Shown here piece by piece: positions 59,001-64,000 of a stretch of 64,000 bases of DNA. Each line of letters starts with the position of its first letter. Within the stretch, counting starts at the first letter, position 1. The notes beneath the pieces were generated by a model. It ran no database searches, was not told where the DNA came from, and worked only from the letters and a program-made list of their open reading frames with translations. Source of the stretch: Asterias rubens (taxonomy: Eukaryota; Echinodermata; Asteroidea; Forcipulatida; Asteriidae). The translations under genes were made by a program, and so were the position numbers. The stretch spans positions 6,146,146 to 6,210,145 of the forward strand of contig NC_047076.1 of assembly GCF_902459465.1 (NCBI RefSeq). Direction: 5' to 3'.

Positions 59001-62000
59001 ATAACAAAAAATTAACAAAATGTTTTAATTTTGTGTTTTTCTTTGCTACAGAGTGACCAGAGATCCATAGGAACAGATGACTTATGTGAGGTGAGAATCA
59101 TACATGTATTTTTAAAAGTTAACAAAATGAAACTCTTACCATGACCCAAAAGTGAATGATTTTCCTTGTCTTGTTATAATAGAAGAGAAAAATGCTATGC
59201 AAAATGTACCAGTTGCTTCTAAAAAAACAAACTTCATTTGCTACCCATTATTAGCATTTAATGTGTAAATGTTCAGTCCAAACAATTTGCTATGCAAATT
59301 GCTTGAAGGAATCATTCCCTTTTCCAATGTGGAGGCTGATGAAAACTTTAATCAAACAACAGGATCTTACAAGACATGATGCTGGAACTTGAAGGATTTG
59401 AGTGTTAAAGGTTTAATGGTAAAAGGGTATACTTTAGATAACCAAAAGCATCTTGCAACATTATTTTATCTGAAGTCCCCCATTTGGTTAGAAATCAATA
59501 AAAGTATTTTTAAATTTCTTAAGACCACCAAAAGGCAATTTTTGGATGCAAATGTCCACGATGTCTGTTTGTGAATGATGCGGGCCAGAGATGCGGTAGG
59601 TACTTGCTGTCACCACGTTCAAACATAAATGATGTTCTTAACAAGGTAGACATTGATTGCATGTTTCTTGATAATGTTGCCGCTAGATCAGCATTACGTT
59701 GACAAAAAACAACTGATGACCCTACCTTCAAAGCAGGCAGTGCCCCCAATGTGATTAGCACCAAACTTACATTGACCTTACTAAAAATCTCATACCAAAA
59801 CTGCATCACGTCTTATCGGTAGTCGTGGTACCAGGCCTATTTTGACTCAACACGCCGCACTTTAAAAACTGCAGAGATAATTGCCTTGCGGCCAGTGAAT
59901 CATAATCACACTTGTAACAAGTTGTAAGTGAGACTAAAGCTTTAGTTGTTTTTTGACATACTTAAGGCACAAACCATGTTAACCGGTATTAAGCTCAAGT
60001 CCCCCCCCCCCACCCCCCCTGTAAGACGCAACCTAAGCATGGTCGCACCTGTTCCCGTTATTTGGTTTGATAACAGGTGGATGCAAGCCGTCTCCTTAAC
60101 TGTCAACCTCAATTTCATGGACAGTCATGACCAGGACCCCAACTTCAACAAAGCTGTTAAGCAGAAAATAATGAGTGGGCGCCAGCTGCAACAATGTAAA
60201 CTTTAAGGAATTTTGGCTGGTTACCAGTTTCTGTTAAGCATGATTTTTTGGTGCTTAGCAAGTTTTTATGCTTGGAGGCTTTGTGAAATTGGGCCCTGGA
60301 TCTAAGGTTTGATCTGAGGTTGATGGTGTAGTCTGTCCATGAGAATTGTTGACAAAATTGCCAAGAAAAAGCCACAAAATTGAAGAAAGACTAAAAAAAG
60401 AAAGAGGCAAATTAAAGACTTCCCAACAAACAACAGGTTGAAGATTTGTTTAATCAGGCATCAGGTCCATCATGCTGCATGCTTATCATCCAGGAGAAAA
60501 AACCCACCTCAATCAAGACAAGAAATCATAAATTATAGTTCAAAGATAACGTAAGACGTAAGACCAACACATTGGAAGCAATACCTTCTGGGACTTCCAG
60601 GGCAATATGCATACAGGTGTCACAAGCCCTAAAAACTAGAACAAAAAAATTAGAATGCAGGTCCTAAAATTAACCCACTGCACCAACAGCAATTGCCTTG
60701 GTGCCCTGTTCTTTTGATGTGATGCAGTTTTATGCACACGCGCGCATTAAAATCTGTGCAGTCAATATTGTGCTGTGATGTGATGGCCAGCTCGTGGGCC
60801 TCCGCCTGCAGTAACTGGGTTAGAGTTAATTCATTCCTATTGCACACCTACAGGCCAGGGCACAATTGCATTAAGCTGTTAACCAGAAAATTTTGCTTAG
60901 CAAATTTCTTTGGGACACCTGTTGCGTTCAATGTAAACTGGTTTTTTTTGCTGGTAACTAGTTTGTGCGAAGTAATATTTGTCTGTGCTTAGCAAGTTTT
61001 TGTGCTTACAGGCTTAATGAAACTAGGCCCTGCCATGATCGTGACGACAGCCCCCCTTTGAAGTTCAATGGGTGCTCTAATGCACTCTGGATCGGCAATG
61101 ATTTGTACTGCTTTGTCATGCTTGCTCCTTCACTAAGTATTTGAAAGTGAAACTGTGGTTAAAAATAGATATTTTTGAGGAACATACATTGAGACTTCAT
61201 CAATCAACACTGATGATGGTGATCACGTAAACTGGTTCATGAGAAAAAGCACATTGTGAAGTCAACATTAAAGTCTCGAGCATTTGGTTAGCCAAGTTAG
61301 TTAAGCACGTACTCCGTGCCTTGTGAATTATTTTGAACATGTAGCTCACCAAGGCTGTTCAAGTACATGTAGCTCACTGGACTAAGAAACTTTGCATTTT
61401 ACTTGCACCCAGGAAGTTTCAGTAGCCAACATTTCAAACAGATTGTAATTAACACATTGTCATAAATGTTTTTTTCTGATATAATGGTAGTGATCACAAT
61501 CAGTTTTAAACTGAGGATTCCAGAATTTCCACATGTACACCAAATTTCATCCCTTCCTACTGTGAGTACTAGCATGAAAACTGAAGGTTTCTGCTGGATG
61601 TTAGCATGCCTTACTCAGAGCTTTCTAAATCTGTCTGATTCTGCAGAAGGTTCCCTAATAAACCAAACTTTTCATGCTCTAATGAGCAAATTGAAAATCT
61701 CCGTAATAAACTTTTCCTTATTATCTTGCGATCTCCCTGATTGCAAGATGCGAACAGTGGCAGCTTTGCTTACTGAAGCTGCTAGCGGGATGTGGGTTAA
61801 ACAAAATTCAATTCAGTACAGAATTTTTTTTCAGAATTTTCTGCACACACCCTTAACTTTACAAGTGGTTTATGTACCAACCTTTTCTGTACATCAACTT
61901 GAAAAGCTAACCTTGCCTCCCCTCGCTCCCCATCCTTCGCTTTTCGGACAAAAATAACCACTGACAGCTACCCTTGAGCGTAGGCCCCGACGACGGTTTA

Positions 62001-64000
62001 GACCACACCCCAACCATACATGGCGTCGCTTACAATATAATCTTCCTTGTCTCGGTTGCCCCCCTTAGCGTCAGGGTGCATTGTTTAGTCTTTTTGTGTG
62101 TGTGCCGAAATTTGACTCCAAGAACTAACCAATCCCTGTGGAGTTGTTAAGGGCTCTCCCATCACTCTTGGCTCGTTGCACTGCATTTTTTCTTCTTTCA
62201 TGTTCTTTTTTTTGTGTGGGGTGGAAATCCCATGGGTTACTGGGTGATTTTTATCCCCGTTGATGTCTGCTGTTTGCCAATTAGCTTGGCTCGGGGTGTA
62301 CATGTGGTCACGTATATACACCCCCAAAGTCTGCCAGGGCTTTACTGTTTGAGAGGAATCCTGCAGACAAGTGGGCTCATTCAGGCTTAAAAATCATGGA
62401 GGCCACAGAGGCAATGGCCGCTGTTGCCCTGGTCTTGGCCTTGCAGCGTTCTCGGTGGTCTACTGGCCAAATGCCAGATAAAATACATAAGGACCAGTCA
62501 AAATTCACTGCAATTCGTCCGTTTGGCTTGTTCAGTGTCGGAAAGCATCCCTATTTCATTTGAAACATTGACTAGTGCAAAAGCTGACGAGCTAGTGAAT
62601 CGACAAGCTTACTGGTCCCACTGGCCCGTCGCTAAAAAAGTTGAGGACAAACCCTGGTTTGGTGCCGCTTTCAAAAGCTTTTGAATGGCCTTGCCCTCTC
62701 CAAGATAAAATTCCAGGCCTTCTCATACATGGAGATCAGACAAGAAATATCTTGACTTGATCGAAATCATGGTTACTGTATTTTCAGTTCCTGTAAAAAC
62801 TTGCTTTCAAAAAAGTTACACAGCATTAAATAATTCTGAAGAAATATAGTTGAGTGCTGGATATTTCTTGTTGAGTTTATTCTTTAAGTGTAAACATCTC
62901 TAGGACTGATACCTTGACAGTTTGACAATGTGCAGTTTGACAGATGAACTGTATATAAAATAATATGGACAAACCCCAGGAAGCAAGTCATTGTCTATTT
63001 TGTTATAATATCATGGACAGTATCAAAATCAAGTAAGATAAAAGGAAGTTTGAACTAAGTAGTTAGCAAGTACTGTACATGCAACAAAAATCTATGTGGT
63101 TCAAAGTAGGGTCATAAAATGATTTTTTTATTTACATAATGCTGATTTGTAGGCAAAATTATTGAGAAAACCCCAAAAATAAGTCAGGGTATTTTCATTA
63201 AGAGCCTTGAATTGAATCCACAATAAGCCAAGATGACAGCAGTTATCAAACGGACACCGCAGAAATTTGAATTTAAATAAACTTTTAAAAGCTTTCAGAC
63301 TAAAATTAAACAATGTTTTTTTTTTTATCCTTACCAATCTGTATAAGGCACTCATTTCTTAGTTACAAAATTATATTTCTAATTTGCATAAAGTTTTCAT
63401 TTCAAAGTTAAGCTTTACCGCTGTTCATTCATGTTCTAACTTCAGTTTCCGTTGACATTTTGAAACGAAATGGCACGACAGGTGAATTTATTCAAGTACA
63501 TTGTGTGTGATCATGGACAGCACCAAAACTATCCTTCCGAGACGTTTTCTCGTTCTCCATCTTCAAAAAATTGGAGCGTGGCTTCTTTTTTACCCACTCC
63601 ACCTGTGCGAGGCTGTAAGATGACATTGTAAAAACTGGAACTCCCAGTGGGCTGTGTTCACACATCCAAAAATAATTTACAAACCCTGGAACACCTATAA
63701 AGAGGCAGGGTACACGTAGGCTCATGGTGAGGCTTACCACATGGCCACCCCTGTCAAACTAACCAAATTATGTATTAAAAAAAGGTTTTAAAGTAAGAGG
63801 CATTTTAGGCTAGTGTGCTTCGTTTTTTGAAATGGCAAGGGCACAAGACATTTTCTCCGTGGTAAAGGGCACCCTACACATGTATGAGGAAAATGTAAAG
63901 TTGTACTTGAGCATTTTAAGGGCAGCAATGCAATGACCGGGGGGCACGGAAGCAATCGCCTTCGTTGCCTCCGTGAAGTATCAGGCCTGGCATTTATTTA
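41062..64000 (+). CDS. AKAP9: 5' end of an AKAP9/pericentrin-like centrosomal scaffold gene (partial)
   Basis: Coding exons: 41062-41109, 42854-43087 and probably 59052-59090; each junction is phase 0 with GT-AG borders. The start context is aaaATGG. Residues 1-21 read MDDDERKKKLQAGRERLAKF, followed by a Lys/Arg-rich stretch (KKK, RRKKKPKP). Human AKAP9 and pericentrin both begin with the same acidic-basic pattern ending in an AG-[RK]-x-[RK]-LA-x-F core, which is the basis of the name; which of the two it is cannot be decided from 107 residues. The following Ser/Asp-rich linker (DDSLDAGDSS, SDVFGTHSD) is low complexity, as in that family before its coiled coils begin. Such proteins anchor PKA and gamma-tubulin complexes at centrosome and Golgi. 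The gene continues past the window end; intron 2 is about 16 kb. Confidence 0.62.
41686..42344. mobile_element. ~0.66-kb foldback element in intron 1 of the AKAP9-like gene
   Basis: Left arm 41686-41888 and right arm 42146-42344 are inverted copies (ctcacgacaacaattttt against aaaaattgttgtcgtgag; cgaacggaaatat against atatttccgttcg) around a ~257-bp centre. Arm ends carry two tandem acaactcacg units. Confidence 0.78.
42600..42665 (+). mobile_element. Fragment of the 'caccaaggcattttctcc' short repeat
   Basis: accaaggcaatgaacagggg and tgttgcctccgtg match the 3' part of the copy at 43150-43300. Confidence 0.5.
43150..43300 (+). mobile_element. 'caccaaggcattttctcc' short interspersed repeat
   Basis: About 150 bp: gggcaccaaggcattttctc, then tacttgagcatttcaagggc, then gttgcctccgtgatgtatga. 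Other copies at 52005-52150, 63828-64000 and a fragment at 42600. It begins 63 bp after exon 2 of the AKAP9-like gene. Confidence 0.65.
43370..43650 (-). mobile_element. Degraded SINE with V-type central motif
   Basis: On the minus strand gagcaagacactta and ctccacccaggggtaaatgg match the central region of the SINE at 5092-5420. A tatatagagctttt stretch lies at its far end. Confidence 0.45.
43651..48829. other. Intron 2 of the AKAP9-like gene, left part
   Basis: No exon recognised. Holds a foldback at 44710-44840 (catggctctgcttactg against cagtaagcagagccatg), a poly-C run at about 45660-45677, an A-rich tract at 47932-47968 and an (aat)n run at 48787-48802. Frames here lack domains. Confidence 0.4.
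44705..44842. mobile_element. ~135-bp foldback repeat
   Basis: Left arm atttcatggctctgcttact and right arm agtaagcagagccatgaaat enclose about 80 bp; an inner pair gcagaattctgtgg / gcagaattccacag extends the stem. Confidence 0.65.
48830..48935 (+). repeat. Retroelement-like repeat with GGTTTGCGGTAAC and CAACGTTTCGATCAG
   Basis: Reverse complement shares long segments with 56478-56615 (tcagagcatactgatcgaaa) and a related one at 13620. On the minus strand the gatcag...ctgatcGAAAC stem-loop resembles a hammerhead stem II. Adjacent 48950-48985 is a 12-bp hairpin (ttaagcgcctca / tgaggcgcttaa). Confidence 0.4.
49607..50110. mobile_element. Old relatives of the ~0.39-kb TIR family
   Basis: aaaggcagtgtatacttttag, tgtcaaagaccagtatcctc and gtgtgctttcagatgcctga align with the family; the right part is duplicated and diverged. 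Confidence 0.45.
50524..50592 (+). repeat. 20-bp tandem repeat, about 3.5 units
   Basis: Unit cttgcccaactatagctgga with one or two changes per copy. Confidence 0.85.
50600..52000. other. Intron 2 of the AKAP9-like gene, no features recognised
   Basis: Unique-looking AT-rich sequence; a short GC-rich patch near 50835-50880 (ggcgcgcggtgc). Confidence 0.35.
52005..52150 (+). mobile_element. 'caccaaggcattttctcc' short repeat, copy
   Basis: ggggcaccaaggcactttct, acatttcaagggtcaccaag and gaggcaattttcctgtgtga align with 43150-43300. Confidence 0.6.
52715..52875 (+). mobile_element. 'cccaatttcata' short repeat, copy
   Basis: Starts gggacccaatttcatacagc and holds ggctggtaacctattt, shared with the copies at 60140 and 60850. 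Confidence 0.45.
54162..54547. mobile_element. ~0.39-kb TIR family copy in intron 2 of the AKAP9-like gene
   Basis: aaaggcagtgggcactattg at the left and atagtgtccactgtctttaa at the right; full interior, inverted. The only well-preserved copy right of 43 kb. Confidence 0.75.
54548..56477. other. Intron 2 of the AKAP9-like gene, no exon recognised
   Basis: AT-rich; short frames only. Pieces of the gcttagca repeat occur near 56270-56400. Confidence 0.35.
56478..56615 (-). repeat. Retroelement-like repeat, inverted copy of 48830-48935
   Basis: cagctttctccagaagacga, tcagagcatactgatcgaaa and cttaccgcaaacc are the reverse complement of the copy at 48830-48935. On this strand GAAGACGATCAG..CTGATCGAAAC is the hammerhead-like segment. 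Confidence 0.45.
57601..57887. mobile_element. Palindromic element of the 'cccaatttcatag' family
   Basis: Starts gggcccaatttcatagcgct and ends gcatcgctataaaactgagccc, with inner agcagcgctatgaaat, so the ends are inverted; the interior repeats gtaagcaaatttgc-like words. Confidence 0.55.
58045..58990. mobile_element. Possible ~0.9-kb non-autonomous element
   Basis: Left end tagtgtttgtagatacaaac (palindromic) followed by aggtgttcggctattgttgg; right end gttgttcgggctattgcccgaacacct. The shared ggtgttcgg(g)ctattg motif in opposite orientation suggests termini. Weak. Confidence 0.3.
59052..59090 (+). CDS. Candidate 39-nt third exon of the AKAP9/pericentrin-like gene
   Basis: A pyrimidine tract ending ctttgctacAG precedes 13 open codons (SDQRSIGTDDLCE), followed by GAG/GTGAGA. 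Phase 0 on both sides matches the preceding exon, and the acidic/Ser composition suits the linker before it. Very short, so it could be a chance match. Confidence 0.48.
60140..60300 (+). mobile_element. 'gcttagca ... aattgggcc' short repeat, copy
   Basis: gctgttaagcagaaaataat, ggctggttaccagtttctgt, tgcttagcaagtttttatgc and gtgaaattgggccctgg align with 60850-61034. Confidence 0.55.
60850..61034 (+). mobile_element. 'gcttagca ... aggccctg' short repeat, copy
   Basis: cagggcacaattgcattaag at the left and taatgaaactaggccctg at the right give short inverted ends; the interior matches 60140-60300. Confidence 0.55.
63828..64000 (+). mobile_element. 'caccaaggcattttctcc' short repeat, copy
   Basis: ggcaagggcacaagacattt, cttgagcattttaagggc and cgttgcctccgtgaagtatc align with 43150-43300. 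Confidence 0.6.

Larger units (their letters stand above)
59091..64000. other. Intron 3 of the AKAP9-like gene, continuing past the window
   Basis: No further exon could be supported. A 163-codon frame at 61466-61957 has no recognised domain and no fitting splice borders. A poly-C run lies at about 60000-60018. Confidence 0.35.

Noticed and set aside
61466..61957. 163-codon plus-strand frame
   Set aside because: Lies in an intron, has no recognised domain, does not resemble the coiled-coil gene around it and has no fitting acceptor/donor pair.

Overview
This window looks like AT-rich nuclear DNA of a marine deuterostome, most likely an echinoderm and probably a sea star. The evidence is spliced genes with GT-AG introns of 0.3-16 kb, many short palindromic non-autonomous transposons, tRNA-derived SINEs, a CR1/L2-like LINE scrap and no bacterial-style operons. 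The echinoderm call rests on my memory of these repeat families and is inference. A run of exactly 500 N (21605-22104) is a scaffold gap whose two edges share the same 26 bases.

The left 38 kb is a head-to-tail array of four paralogous genes, all on the + strand, encoding hydroxylysine kinase-like (HYKK/AGPHD1) members of the aminoglycoside-phosphotransferase fold. Spliced by hand, every exon joins in frame: copy 1 at 2694-10181 (431 aa), copy 2 at 16385-19914 (385 aa), copy 3 at 25373-28849 (377 aa) and copy 4 at 34673-38445 (385 aa). They share one intron layout and intron phases (1, 0, 1). Copy 1 is the divergent member, with a separate first coding exon and an insertion before the metal-binding loop. 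Copies 2 and 4 also share a duplicated promoter/5' UTR exon block (14650-15117 and 31819-32224). A 159-bp stretch of the last exon is nearly identical in copies 2-4 while the flanks differ, which suggests gene conversion. Copy 3 has Asn in place of the nucleotide-binding Lys; copy 1 has Tyr in place of the catalytic-loop His.

The right 23 kb carries the 5' end of a large gene on the + strand. Its N-terminus (exons 41062-41109, 42854-43087 and probably 59052-59090) resembles the AKAP9/pericentrin family of centrosome/Golgi scaffold proteins. The rest of this region is intron.

The remaining sequence is dominated by repeats. A ~350-400 bp TIR element occurs more than a dozen times. There are foldback elements (7646-8029, 8405-8585, 15150-15396, 20285-20718, 30780-31260, 41686-42344), two ~0.5 kb elements with CCGG ends in opposite orientation, tRNA-derived SINEs and several minisatellites. 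Three local tandem duplications copied pieces of HYKK exons: part of exon 3 of copy 1, the 3' end of copy 1, and the last acceptor of copy 3. No tRNA or rRNA gene, CRISPR array or virus-like gene was recognised.
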